Shown here: one piece after another, positions 45,008 to 55,383 of the stretch
How positions within the stretch are numbered: position 1 is the first letter of the stretch
Layout of the letters: each line of letters starts with the position of its first letter
From: JBCCFC01 sp965213595
Lineage (GTDB): Bacteria > Chloroflexota > Anaerolineae > Caldilineales > Caldilineaceae
Assembly: GCA_965213595.1 (NCBI GenBank)
Contig: CBDBZO010000002.1
Location: forward strand, 62,001-126,000
Reading direction: 5' to 3'
DNA: 64,000 nt
The notes under the pieces: generated by a model
What the model saw: the letters and a program-made list of their open reading frames with translations, nothing else
What the model was told of the DNA's origin: nothing
The model's database searches: none
Program-made: the position numbers and the translations under genes

Positions 45008-45709
45008 ATGGGACTCGCCAACATTCTCTCCTTTACGCTCGGCACGGTCGTCGGCTCGCAGGCGGTGCTGCGCGCATCGCATCTGCGCAATCCGCATCCG
45101 CTGCCGCACCAGCTCGGCGCGCTGCTCGATCACCAGCTGCGCGCCCGCTACCGCAACCCCGTCGAAACGCTCGGCCTCTTTGGCGTCGCGCCGGGGATGA
45201 CGGTGCTGGACGTGGGCTGCGGCACGGGCCTCTACACCACCGAAATGGCGCGCATGGTCGGGCCAAACGGCAAAGTCCACGCCGTGGACGTGCAGCCCGC
45301 GATGATTGCGCGCACGCGTGAACGGCTCGCCGCCGTCAACGAGGCAAACAGCGATTCGGACGTTGTCCTGGTTGGCAATCGACAACCCGCCGCGCGCGCC
45401 AGCGATGCGCTCGTCGACCGCACCGAGCTGCACCTCGCCGCCGCGGACAACCTGCCCCTGCCCGACGCCAGCATCGACCTCGCTGTCGCCATCGCGAGCG
45501 TACCCCAAATGGCCCGGCGCACGCTGGCTCTGCTGGACATTCAGCGCGTGCTCAAGCCGGGTGGTCGCCTTGCCGTCAGCGAAGAGCTGCTCGATCCGGC
45601 CTACGTGCCGGAGTTCGTGCTGCGTCGCTGGCTGGAGGACGTCGGCTTTCGCTACGGCGGTCGCAGCGGCAACCCCTTTTGCTACAATCTAATTTTCTTT
45701 AACGATTAG
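45008..45709 (+). CDS. Class I SAM-dependent methyltransferase
   Basis: A 233-residue Rossmann methyltransferase: SAM-binding VLDVGCGTGLYTTEMA, acidic residue in HAVDVQPAMI, LHLAAADNLPLPDASIDLAVAI, IQRVLKPGGRLAVSEEL and a C-terminal Tyr/Phe-rich strand (GGRSGNPFCYNLIFF). It resembles UbiE-like membrane-lipid or small-molecule methyltransferases. Substrate unknown. Confidence 0.9.
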   Translation: MGLANILSFTLGTVVGSQAVLRASHLRNPHPLPHQLGALLDHQLRARYRNPVETLGLFGVAPGMTVLDVGCGTGLYTTEMARMVGPNGKVHAVDVQPAMIARTRERLAAVNEANSDSDVVLVGNRQPAARASDALVDRTELHLAAADNLPLPDASIDLAVAIASVPQMARRTLALLDIQRVLKPGGRLAVSEELLDPAYVPEFVLRRWLEDVGFRYGGRSGNPFCYNLIFFND

Positions 45710-45726
45710 AAAAAATCAACAGCAGA

Positions 45727-45808
45727 GCGATCAACGAAGGGCACGAAGGACACGAAGAAAGATCGTTTACCCTCTTCCTTCGTGCTCTTCGTGTCCTTCG
45801 TTGATCGC
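45727..45808. repeat. CACGAAGG hairpin repeat
   Basis: GCGATCAACGAAGG...GACACGAAG pairs with CTTCGTGTCCTTCGTTGATCGC across an 82-bp unit. It follows the methyltransferase stop and precedes the next gene's AGGAG by about 14 bp. Confidence 0.8.
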
Positions 45809-45833
45809 TTTCTTAAATTTGTTAGGAGCCAAT

Positions 45834-46397
45834 GTGGCAAAATTCTACAACGTGATCACGCCCGCTCTGCGCGACTTTATCGAGGCGCAGCAGATGTTTT
45901 TCACCGCCTCAGCAACGACGGAGAGCCGCGTCAACCTCTCGCCCAAGGGCATCGACACGCTGCGCATTCTCGACGACGCCACCGTCGCCTACCTCGATTT
46001 GACGGGCAGTGGCAACGAGACCGCGGCGCATCTCAAGGCCGATGGGCGGCTGACGATCATGGTGTGCAGCTTTGGTAAAGCGGCCATGATTTTGCGGCTT
46101 TACGGGCGCGGTCGCCTCGTCTTCCCGCGTGATGCGGAGTGGGCGACGCTGCACGGGCACTTTCCCACGCTGCCCGGCGAGCGCCAGATTGTGCTGCTCG
46201 ACGTGGAAGCGGTGCAGACGTCGTGTGGCTTTGGCGTGCCGCGCTACAAATTTGTCGAGCAGCGGGAGACGCTGCCCAAGTGGGCGGCGCAGCAGGGCGA
46301 GGCAAAGATGGAGGATTATCGCCGCGAGAAGAACAGCGTTAGCATCGACGGCTTGCCCAGCGATACGGTTGCGGCACAACCAGTTGCCGCGGATTAA
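45834..46397 (+). CDS. Pyridoxamine 5'-phosphate oxidase-family protein
   Basis: A 187-residue FMN-binding split-barrel protein. MFFTASATTESRVNLSPKGIDTLRIL is typical of the group that follows pyridoxamine oxidase in fold but not in reaction; DDATVAYLDLTGSGNETAAHL and RLTIMVCSFGKAAMILRLYGRGRLV complete the barrel. GTG 45834 is the start: AGGAG lies 6 nt before it, and upstream codons come from the hairpin repeat. Confidence 0.87.
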   Translation: MAKFYNVITPALRDFIEAQQMFFTASATTESRVNLSPKGIDTLRILDDATVAYLDLTGSGNETAAHLKADGRLTIMVCSFGKAAMILRLYGRGRLVFPRDAEWATLHGHFPTLPGERQIVLLDVEAVQTSCGFGVPRYKFVEQRETLPKWAAQQGEAKMEDYRREKNSVSIDGLPSDTVAAQPVAAD

Positions 46398-46535
46398 GCA
46401 CCGCACCTCTTCACAACCCGATACAGTTACGGGCACAAGTTGGTCACGCTTGGCTTCTGGGCTTACGTCAACGCGGCGAGGTCGGCGCTAGGCTGAGTGG
46501 CGTCAACCTGGATTTCTGTTCAAGGAGGAAGACCC

Positions 46536-46967
46536 ATGCCCAACAACGCGCTGAGCAACCTGCGCGCCCACCACGTGGCGCTGCGCGTGCCCAACTACGA
46601 CGAAACCGTGCGCTGGTATCAGGACAAGCTCGGCTTCGAGATGGAGGTGGACTGGCGCGAGGAAGACCGTCACCTCTGCTACTTGCGGCTCGGCGACTTT
46701 TCGCTGGAAGTCGTCGGCGATGGCGAGGTAAAGGACTACAAGCCGGAGATCAACGAGTTGGAGGAGAGCATGAAGATCGAGGGCTATCACCACCTCTGCT
46801 TCCGCGTCGAGAGCGTGGATGACGTGCTGGCGGCGCTCAACAAACAGGGCGTCGAGACCTTTCTGGAGCCGGTCGACCTACGGGAGAAATTTGGCGGCCC
46901 GCCGCGCAAAAACGCCTTTGTCCGCGACAACAGCGGGAATTTAGTGGAGTTTACGGAATACCTTTAA
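46536..46967 (+). CDS. VOC-family (glyoxalase/bleomycin resistance-like) protein
   Basis: A 143-residue VOC protein with two beta-alpha-beta-beta-beta modules: HHVALRVPNYDETVRWYQDKLGFEMEVDW and YHHLCFRVESVDDVLAALNKQGVE, ending FVRDNSGNLVEFTEYL. Metal-ligand His and Glu positions are present. Substrate not predictable. AAGGAGGA about 6 nt before ATG 46536 sets the start. Confidence 0.92.
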   Translation: MPNNALSNLRAHHVALRVPNYDETVRWYQDKLGFEMEVDWREEDRHLCYLRLGDFSLEVVGDGEVKDYKPEINELEESMKIEGYHHLCFRVESVDDVLAALNKQGVETFLEPVDLREKFGGPPRKNAFVRDNSGNLVEFTEYL

Positions 46968-47319
46968 GCGCAAAACCAGATGCAGTGCAAGGGCGCGAAG
47001 AGCGCAGAGCGATCACTCGGATTCTCTGCGCTCTTCGCGCCTTCTGCATTAAGCATGTTCGCTGCCCAGCGAAAGCCGCCGCAGCCGCAGCGAATTCATT
47101 TTTTTGCTGTTTGCGAGGAAGCGTCTACGGTCGTTGCTAACGTTCCGATCCTTATTACAAGCCCCGTACCAAACTACGGAATCAAGCAGCAAAAAAGGCG
47201 AGCCGCCGGAGCGACTCGCCTGGGTACTCAATTCGACTGTGGACCGGTGCCAGTCACCGTCCGAAGGTTGTGAATCAAATCAGCTTGCCCTGGACGGTGA
47301 CGGTCACCTCGATCAGCAG
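46968..47319. other. Intergenic region with two hairpin repeats
   Basis: No gene is seen. It holds an 18-bp perfect inverted repeat (GGCGCGAAGAGCGCAGAG, 46992-47009 with 47024-47041), a possible terminator after the VOC gene, and copy 4 of the 61/62-bp hairpin family at the right. Confidence 0.65.
47247..47307. repeat. 61/62-bp hairpin repeat, copy 4
   Basis: GTGCCAGTCACCGTCC at the left and GGACGGTGACGGTCAC at the right, 61 bp end to end. The inner arm is CGTCC/GGACG here instead of TGTCC/GGACA, a paired change. It lies 12 bp past the cupredoxin gene's stop, in position to be its 3' hairpin. Confidence 0.75.
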
Positions 47320-50098
47320 TTACTCCACCACAATCACGCCGGCCATGCCGACGCCATCGGGGCCGCCGTGGTAGACGCAGTAGTAGGGGTATTCGCCCGG
47401 CTCGTCAAAGGTCATGCTAAAGGTGTCGCCCTCCTGCATGTCGCCGGAGTCGAACGAATCATCGTCGGCGGTAACGGTGTGGCGCACGCTTTCGCCGTTG
47501 ACCCACGTTACAGTTGTGCCCGCGTCGACGGTCAACTCCACCGGATCGTAGGCAAAGCCGGCCATCGTGACTTCGGCGGTCATCGCCTCGTCCATCGCCT
47601 CGTCGTCCATCGCTTCAGCATCCGTCATCTCCATGGAGTCGGTCATCTCCATGGTGTCGGTCATATCGTCCATCTCCATCATCTCATCATCCATCATCCC
47701 TTCCATCGAGACGGTAAACGCTTCAACCACGACTTCGCCATCAAGCGTGACGGGCACGTCGGCGCCGGGGAATTCGTAGGTGCCGATTTCGCCTTCGTCC
47801 ACGTGCAGCATGGCAAAGAGCTGCTCGGTCGCGCCCTCCGTGTCGATTTCGATCTCGACGTCGCTATTCACGCCCTCGATGACGGCCGTCTGGCCAATCA
47901 CCGGGCCGGGCGCACCATCCGCAGAGGCGTGGATCACGAGCCAGCCGTCCACTGCGCTGTAGGCAGTGGGTACGACAACAACGTCGTCCGTCAGCGGCTG
48001 GTTTTCGACCGTGATGCTGGGCGTAATGATGTCGATCTCCGTGATGTTGCCGTCGATCATGGCCTCATCCATCGCGGCGTTAAAGGGCTCGTTGACGACC
48101 GTGCCGTCGACCCTCACCGGCACGTCGTCGCCGGGGAACTCGTAGACGCCGGCCTCGCCCGCATCCACGTGCAGCATGGCGTGCAGCGTGTCGGTGGCGG
48201 CGTCCGCGTCGATTTCCACGACCACGTCGCTGTTGATGCCAACCTCGACCGCCGTCTGCCCGATCACGGGGCCGGGCGCGCCGCTGCCGTTGTCGGCGTG
48301 GATCACGATCCAGCCCGCCTCAGCGGCGACAACTTCCGGCACGGTGACCGTGCCGTTCTCGACGGCCTGCTCCTCGACGGCGACGCTCGGCGTCATCATC
48401 GTTTCGCTATCGGTCATCATCTCGCTGTCGGTCATCGTGTCCGTATCCGTCGCCATCATGGAGTCGGTCATGCTGACGGTGCTCGTCATGTCGTCGGACA
48501 TCATCATGTCCCCGTCCATCACTTCACCGGTGTTGGTGATCGTGACGCTAACAACGGGATCCGTCCAGCCGTGGCCCTCGACGTCGAGGTCGCCCACGCC
48601 CTGGATGTTCTCGTGCGGGGCAATCACGCCCACCGGATCGGTCAACACGTCGCCGTCGTTAACGTTGCCGTTGGGGTCGCCGTCCAGCGTAATGGGGCCG
48701 AGTGCGGAGCAGGGGTCGACGATGTCTTCGCTCAGCTCCGTGTTCTCTTCGACGCCCGAATCGTAGGCGTTCAGTTCAAAGGTCACCGCGCCCTCGGTGG
48801 GCAGCTCCGCCGAATCGAGACCGGTGAAGCCATCGTTGGTGCAGATCAGCATGGTCGCCAGCGAAAGGAAATCGCCTGACGCAGCGGTAATGGTAAAGGT
48901 CGCGCTGTCGGTGACCTCGTTGCCCTCCACCTCCACGGCGGTACCGGCGGGCGTCAAGGGGCGGCCCACGTTGACCACGTCGGTGATGCCCGTCTCTAAG
49001 CCCTCCAGCAGTTCGACCATCGGCATGGGATCGCCGGATTGAGCGATTGCGTTAAGGGCCTCGCTCGCCGTCTCGCCCAGGCGGAACATGACCACATCGG
49101 CGGAGTGGGTGGTGGCTACGGGCGGGGAAAGGGGCTGGCCAGCCAGCATCAGGTTGGTAACGGTCACCTCGTAGACGGTCACGTCACCGGCCTGCACGCC
49201 GGGAATTTCGGCGGTGGCGGCGTCGGCAAAGTTGCTCAGCGCGCCGGCAATCTGCTCCAGCGTCTGCATTTCGCCCTCGATATCGTGGCGCTCTTGCAGG
49301 TACTCCGCTGAGTTGTAAGCCACGAAAACGCCCTCGTCGTTTTCATAGACGAGGAATTTTTGCGGCAGGTCAATGGCGACGGTGCGCTGCGACTGCATCA
49401 GCTCGGTGCCCAGGGTGGGGTTGCCGGTGAGGATCAGCGTCGTCGGCGGCAGATCGAGATCGACGCTGGCGGCGTTGGCGCTGTGGTCGACAACGGCGAC
49501 GATCAGCAGCCCCGCCTCTTCCAGCGCGGCTCTGCAGCGCGGCGACGGTGTCGTCAAAGTTGTTGGCGCTTTCGATCACGACGAGGCCGTTTTCCATCAT
49601 CTCGGCCATGTCGTCCATCTCGTCCATCTCGTCCATCTCATCCGAGTCCATATCCTCATCGGACATATCCTCGTCGTCCATATCTTCGTCCTCGTCGTCC
49701 ATCTCCTCGTCGTCCATGTCGCCGGTATCGGTCATATCGTCCGTATCCGTCATCATGTCGGTGTCGGTCATTTCCTCCATGTCCGTCATCATGTCCGTGT
49801 CCGTCATCATGTCGGTGTCGGTCATCTCCTCCATGTCCGTCACGTCATCGGTGTCGGTCATGTCGTCCGTATCCGTCATATCTTCGGTGTCCGTCACGTC
49901 GTCCGTGTCGGTCGGATCCTGGGTCTCCGTCAACTCCATCGTATCCGTCAACTCCTCGGTGTCGGTGATGGGATCGTCGTCCTGGGCGATGTTGCTGGGC
50001 CCGGCGGGCGCAGCCAGCGTCATCTGCGGCACGGCCAGCACAAGGGCCGTTAGCAGCAGCGCCGCAATGAACGACAAAGCAGTAATTCGTTTTGCCAT
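47320..50098 (-). pseudogene. Secreted DUF302-spondin-DUF7282-cupredoxin protein, frameshifted
   Basis: Two frames make one gene of about 925 codons. From ATG 50098: signal peptide (ending TLAAPA), a long Met/Thr/Asp run of MTDTD-type repeats, then the start of a DUF302 domain (GLVVIESANNFDDTVAAL). At about 49540 the frame shifts by one base. The rest follows to 47320: remainder of DUF302 (LPQKFLVYEN), a spondin-N-like domain (MLICTNDGFTGLDSAELP), two copies of a DUF7282-like domain (GAPGPVIGQTAV in each), another Met/Asp run and a C-terminal cupredoxin with copper ligands in RHTVT, YYCVYHGG and GVGMAG. An extracellular copper protein is likely. The break may be real or a read error. Confidence 0.85.
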
Positions 50099-50843
50099 GG
50101 GGTCTCCTTTTGTTTTGTGTTTGTTGCTTGATTGTATAATTTTGTGGCCTGCGAGGATTGTGGTTATGCAGCGGTTGCAGACCAGGGGTTTCTATAGCCT
50201 GTGTCATTGTAACACTCTTTACGAAAGATGTATGTTGCCTTGTTCACAGAGTTGGGTTGTTAATCTATCTGGAGCCGTGTAAAATCGGCAAGAAGAGCGC
50301 GCAGGCCAAATGGCCTGCGCGCTCTTCTTGCCCAAAACCAATTCGTAACTATTCAGCCTCACCCCCAGCCCCTCTCCACCGATCTTAGCTTTACCCACAA
50401 GTCGCCGCTGAGGCTCAGCGCACTGCGGGCCAAGCAAAACCCCACCCCCAACCCCCTCCCCGCCAGCAAGGAGGGGGCTTCTGTCGACTCGTTAACTTTG
50501 CGGCTTTTCTGTGACATCGCCCGCTCGACAACAAAGAGATCATCCATCGCGACCGTTTCATCAACCAGTCACCCTTCCCCTGCTCGCGGGGGAAGGGCCG
50601 GGGATGGGGGTTCTTCTCCGCCATCCCCCTCTTCGCCACCCCTCCTCCTACTTGTGGGTAAAGGTAAGCTCCACCAATGGAAAGGGGAGTTTGATCCCTC
50701 GTTGACGAAGCGACTCGGCTTTGGCCAAATCGCTTCGTCAACGAAGAGACTGAAGTCCTCCCTCCACGCGTGGAGGGAGGATTTATGCGGGAGGCAAACG
50801 CTTGCCCACCCTGAATAGTTACACCAATTCTTCCCTTCCCCGC
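50099..50843. other. 745-bp intergenic region packed with hairpin repeats
   Basis: No gene. It includes a 46-bp near-perfect hairpin (50287-50332), CCCCTCCCCGCC/GGAGGGGG-type repeats (about 50440-50475, 50576-50650), and TCCTCCCTCCACGCGTGGAGGGAGGA at about 50758-50783. The CCCCAACCCCCTCCC type also occurs near 34120. Confidence 0.6.
50287..50332. terminator. 46-bp hairpin with 22-bp perfect stem
   Basis: GGCAAGAAGAGCGCGCAGGCCA, AA loop, then its exact reverse complement. It lies between the YtkA-like gene and the cupredoxin gene, both on the minus strand. No T run, so termination is uncertain. Confidence 0.65.
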
Positions 50844-51386
50844 TCACGCTGCCCCGCCCACCGCTGCTGGCGTTTGGCGTTGACCGGTAAGCCGGCCCAA
50901 CCCGACAACAAGCAGCAGCACCACCGCCACGCCCCCCACCAGCCACCAGTTGACGCGGCGAGCGGGCAGCACCTGCTGCTGGTAGCTCGCTTCGCCCGCG
51001 CCCGCTTCTCCCTCGGCTCGTACGATAATCTGCCACGTGCCCGCCGCCGGCACGTCGACATCGGCCTCGTAGTAGACGTCGGCGGCGCTGCTGCCGCGCG
51101 TCGCCTCGCGCACAACGGCGGCATCGGCGGCGTCCGAAGTCAGCGTTACCACAACGTTGGCCGCGGCTGCCCTTTCCCTCCCGTCGGCCCCCACTTCCGT
51201 CACGCTGACGCTGATGTGGGTTTCCCCCACGCGCGGCGTCGCCGGCGACGACCAAACGTAGAGCCGATAGGGCCCCGCTTCAACGTTGGTTAAACGGGGC
51301 GTGCCGCCGCCGTGGGCCAAAACGGCCGCGGGGCAAAGCGCGGCCGCGAGCACGAGAAAAAGGAGTTGAATCGTTCGCTGTTTCAT
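50844..51386 (-). CDS. YtkA/FixH-like secreted protein with C-terminal anchor
   Basis: A 180-residue protein: signal peptide ending VLAHGG, an Ig-like domain (YRLYVWSSPATPRVGETHISVSVTEVG, VVVTLTSDAADAAVV, VPAAGTWQIIVRAEGEAG) of the YtkA/FixH type, and a C-terminal span (WWLVGGVAVVLLLVVGLGRL). The family is linked in places to copper or cytochrome oxidase assembly. Here it precedes a cupredoxin protein on the same strand, which fits but does not prove a copper role. Start ATG 51386. Confidence 0.72.
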   Translation of the reverse strand: MKQRTIQLLFLVLAAALCPAAVLAHGGGTPRLTNVEAGPYRLYVWSSPATPRVGETHISVSVTEVGADGRERAAAANVVVTLTSDAADAAVVREATRGSSAADVYYEADVDVPAAGTWQIIVRAEGEAGAGEASYQQQVLPARRVNWWLVGGVAVVLLLVVGLGRLTGQRQTPAAVGGAA

Positions 51387-51556
51387 CTGATAAAAAGTTG
51401 CAAGCACGTGCACCAGACAAAGCCGAGCGTTCAGCCGCTGTCGGCGCGGCCCGCCCTGCTCGACCGAATAAATCGCAAAAGGCCCAAATCGGGCTATATT
51501 TTACCACGCCGCCGCCGCCCGATCACGTGCCCGGCTTACAAACGGCGTGCCCCAAC

Positions 51557-54139
51557 TCACTCCGCGCGCACCGCCTCCGCCGGCTGCACCTGCCCCATGC
51601 GCCACGCCGGGTAAATCCCCGCCAGCAGCGCCGCCACCAGCGCGACCAAGAAGGCCTGCACAAATTCTCCCGGCAGCAGCTGCATCTCCAGCGTCCACCC
51701 AAACGAGCGCAGGTTGATGATGTAGATCAGCACCAGCGCCAGCACAAAGCCGACGGGCAGCGCGATCAGCCCCGCCGTCGAGCCGATCAGCCCCGTCTCC
51801 AGCAGCGACAGCCGCCAGAGCTGGCGGCGCGTCATGCCGTTGGCGCGCAGGACGCCGATTTCACGCGTGCGCTCCAGCTGAAGGCTCATCAGCGTGCTGA
51901 GGATGCCGATAAAGGCGACGATGGTCGCCAGCAGCTGCAGCGCGACGGTGATGGCAAAGGTGCGATCAAAGATGGCGATCGCGTTGGCGCGCAGGCCGCG
52001 GTTGGAGCTGATCAGCAGCTCCTGCTCGCCAGCAAATTGCGCGCGCATGGCGTCAACCGTCTCGTCCACGCTCACGCCCGGCTCGACAAAGATCGCCACC
52101 GCCGATGGATCGCTGTCGTCGAAAAATTCGCCAAACACCTCGGCGGCGGTAAAGGCCGTCATGTTCACGTCAAAATCAATGCTGACGCCGACAATCTCGA
52201 AGTTGCGCAGCCCGCGGTCCGTCTGCACCGGCAGCTGATCGCCAACGCCCAGCCCCGTGCGGTTCGCCATCGGCTCGTTGATGACGATGCCGCCGTTGAG
52301 CACGGCCTGCCACGTCTGCTCCCAATCGCCAATCGCCGCGCGGTAGCGCCGATCCGCGCCCGCCAGGTCTTCGCTAAACGAGACGAAATTGACGGTGCTC
52401 GGCGGCTCCTCCTCACCGTCAACAAAAGCAGCAACGCTCGCCCCGCGCGTGGTGGCGTAGCGGGCGACGCCGTCAAAATTAGCCAGCGTCCCCACGACGC
52501 TGCTGTCGATGCGTGAAGCGCTGGCGTTTGCGCCCTGCGTTGGCGGCGTCACAAAGATGTCGGCCTGGAGCACGTCGTCCAGCCAGAGCACAACCGTCTG
52601 CCGGAAGCTGCCGACCATGATGCCGACACCGATGATCACGCTCACGGCGACCATCAGCGCGGCGACGGCCACGGTGGTGCGGCTGAGCGAGCGCACCACC
52701 GTGCGCGGCGCCATGCGCTCGATGACGCCGCCGCGTTTGGCCGCCATTTCGGCCAGCCACATCAGCCCCAGCGTCACGGCGGGCGTCATCAGCGCCGCGC
52801 CGATTACGATACCAAAGAGCCCGGCAAAGGCGATGGAGAGGGGCCATTCGGGCAGCATGATCAGCGCGCCAGCGGTTGCCAGCAGCGCGCCCGCGCCGGT
52901 GAGCCAGGGCAAAAGCTGGCGCGCGCGGTCTTCGATGTGGCTGCGTCGAAAGGCGCCGGCGGGGGCCACGCCGGTCGCTTCGACGGCGGGAATCACCGCA
53001 GCCAGCAGGGCCGCGCTGATGCCGATCACCGCGCCCTTGACCAGCGTGAAAGTCGGAATGCCCGTGTCGCGCACGGCGACGACGAAGAAGAGATCGTTGA
53101 CCGTCTGCGTCACGGCCTGCACCGCGCCGCGACCGAGCAGGATGCCGAGGCCGAGGCCTAGCGCCGTGCCAATTGCGCCCAAAATGCCCGCTTCGAGCAG
53201 AATCATGCCAAAAATTTCGCGGCGCGTCATGCCCAGCGCGCGCAGGCTGCCCAGCACGGGCCGCCGCTGGATCACGCTAAAGGTGACGGTGTTGTAAATT
53301 AGGAACATGCCCACCACGAGCGCCAGCAGGCTCAGCGCGGTGAGGTTGAGGCTAAAGGCCTCCGTCATCGAATCGATCGTGCCGCTGCGGGCGGACGAGC
53401 GCTCGACTCTTGCATTTTCGGGCAGAATCGACTCGATGCGCGCCGTGGCCGCGGCGGCGGCTTCATCATTTTCCGGCAGGATCAGGTCGACGCGGTTGAG
53501 CGTGCCGACGCGGTCGAGCACCTCCTGCGCGGTCGCGATATCGATAATGAGCAGGCCGCTGAGCGCGCGCTGGCTCAGGTCATCGGACGGTTCGAGCAGG
53601 CCGACAATTTCGAGCGCGGTCGTCTCGCTGCCGATGCGGATGGTCAGCTCATCACCGGTGACGAAGCCGTACTGCTCGGCAACTTCCGTGCTGAGCAGCG
53701 TCGAGTTGGGTCGCGTCATCAGATCGGCGAGAAAGTCGGCGCTGGGATTGAGCGGGCTGGTGGGGTTGGTGCCGAGGTAGGAGCGGAAGGGCGCTTCGGC
53801 AAAGGGATCGATGCCGAGCAGACGCATCGGCTGGGCGTCCAGCTCGACGGCGGTAACGTAGCTCTCGACGACGGGCGCGCTGTCGCGGTAGCCCAGCTCG
53901 CGGCGCAAATCCACGTAGACGGCCTCATCCAATCCGCTTGGCCCGCCGACAATTTGGTGCGTGGCCCGCCCGGCCACGCTCTCCGTGCCCAGCGCAAAAG
54001 CGCGCGACGCCGAGCCGTTGGCCAGGTCAATGGCGATGATCATGGCCACGCCGATGGCGACGCCAACGACAAAGAAGAGGCTTTGCAGCGGGCGGCGGCG
54101 CGTGTGTCGCCAGGCGAGGCGGAAGATGGAGCGGTTCAT
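51557..54139 (-). CDS. ABC transporter permease, FtsX/MacB type with two FtsX domains
   Basis: An 860-residue protein: an N-terminal span (LFFVVGVAIGVAMIIAIDLANG), a large periplasmic MacB-PCD domain, a first FtsX bundle (about 265-400; LTALSLLALVVGMFLIYNTVTFSVIQRRPVLGSLRALGMTRREIF), more spans and periplasmic domain, and a second FtsX bundle (about 735-850; LQLLATIVAFIGILSTLMSLQLERTREIGVLRANGMTRRQLW). This double layout resembles LolCE-like or lipid/peptide extrusion permeases. The ATPase lies upstream. The substrate is unknown. Start ATG 54139. Confidence 0.93.
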   Translation of the reverse strand: MNRSIFRLAWRHTRRRPLQSLFFVVGVAIGVAMIIAIDLANGSASRAFALGTESVAGRATHQIVGGPSGLDEAVYVDLRRELGYRDSAPVVESYVTAVELDAQPMRLLGIDPFAEAPFRSYLGTNPTSPLNPSADFLADLMTRPNSTLLSTEVAEQYGFVTGDELTIRIGSETTALEIVGLLEPSDDLSQRALSGLLIIDIATAQEVLDRVGTLNRVDLILPENDEAAAAATARIESILPENARVERSSARSGTIDSMTEAFSLNLTALSLLALVVGMFLIYNTVTFSVIQRRPVLGSLRALGMTRREIFGMILLEAGILGAIGTALGLGLGILLGRGAVQAVTQTVNDLFFVVAVRDTGIPTFTLVKGAVIGISAALLAAVIPAVEATGVAPAGAFRRSHIEDRARQLLPWLTGAGALLATAGALIMLPEWPLSIAFAGLFGIVIGAALMTPAVTLGLMWLAEMAAKRGGVIERMAPRTVVRSLSRTTVAVAALMVAVSVIIGVGIMVGSFRQTVVLWLDDVLQADIFVTPPTQGANASASRIDSSVVGTLANFDGVARYATTRGASVAAFVDGEEEPPSTVNFVSFSEDLAGADRRYRAAIGDWEQTWQAVLNGGIVINEPMANRTGLGVGDQLPVQTDRGLRNFEIVGVSIDFDVNMTAFTAAEVFGEFFDDSDPSAVAIFVEPGVSVDETVDAMRAQFAGEQELLISSNRGLRANAIAIFDRTFAITVALQLLATIVAFIGILSTLMSLQLERTREIGVLRANGMTRRQLWRLSLLETGLIGSTAGLIALPVGFVLALVLIYIINLRSFGWTLEMQLLPGEFVQAFLVALVAALLAGIYPAWRMGQVQPAEAVRAE

Positions 54140-54155
54140 GGAATACTTGCGGATA

Positions 54156-54334
54156 CTCGTTCCCACGCTCCGCGTGGGAATGCTAGTCGAGACGCTCTGC
54201 GTCTCAAGTCAATCTACCAATTAATGCCAATCAAGCACGGCTGGATCGCCTGCATCGGCGACAGTCGGTTCGTTGGTCGCGGTGGGACGCGGGAGCGTCC
54301 CGGTAGGCATTCCCACGCGGAGCGTGGGAACGAG
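54156..54334. repeat. Inverted pair of 28-bp TTCCCACGC repeats
   Basis: CTCGTTCCCACGCTCCGCGTGGGAATGC (given as CTCGTTCCCACGC plus palindromic TCCGCGTGGGAATGC) at 54156-54183 and its exact reverse complement at 54307-54334. Each arm is itself a near-palindrome. They fill the gap between the ATPase stop (54339) and the permease start (54139). A degenerate relative is near 27730. Confidence 0.82.
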
Positions 54335-54338
54335 CAAG

Positions 54339-55124
<786 letters not shown>

Positions 55125-55222
55125 ATTGCCACCCGTTTGAGAAAAATTGCACAATCTCTGGGCAGTGTACTGCAAAGCAGGTCGATTTGACTGTGGGGGG
55201 TGTGACAAAGTGGGGAGTCGAA

Positions 55223-55284
55223 GCGACCGTCACGGCCTAAGTAGATGCTGCTTACCAAACAGATTAGCGGGCCGTGATGGTGAC
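55223..55284. repeat. 61/62-bp hairpin repeat, copy 5
   Basis: GCGACCGTCACGGCC at the left and GGGCCGTGATGGTGAC at the right, 62 bp end to end. The inner arm is CGGCC/GGCCG, again a paired change from copies 1-3. Located upstream of the ABC ATPase start and before copy 6. Confidence 0.65.
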
Positions 55285-55311
55285 TGGTACAAGCGTTCCT
55301 GGTCGAGGAAC

Positions 55312-55373
55312 GTGACAATCACGGCCCGGACGCGATGGGTTAGGTCGAGATTGAGTTGGGCCGTGACGGTCAC
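55312..55373. repeat. 61/62-bp hairpin repeat, copy 6
   Basis: GTGACAATCACGGCCC at the left and GGGCCGTGACGGTCAC at the right, 62 bp end to end. It lies 10 bp past the SDR stop codon, a 3'-hairpin position. Confidence 0.72.
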
Positions 55374-55383
55374 CTTCAATTGG

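Noticed and set aside
47104..48879. 591-codon plus-strand frame
   Set aside because: A His/Val/Asp-rich shadow of the DUF302-cupredoxin gene.
49370..49560. Two independent genes at the DUF302 break
   Set aside because: The two frames share one DUF302 domain and meet within a few codons, so one frameshifted gene is the simpler reading.
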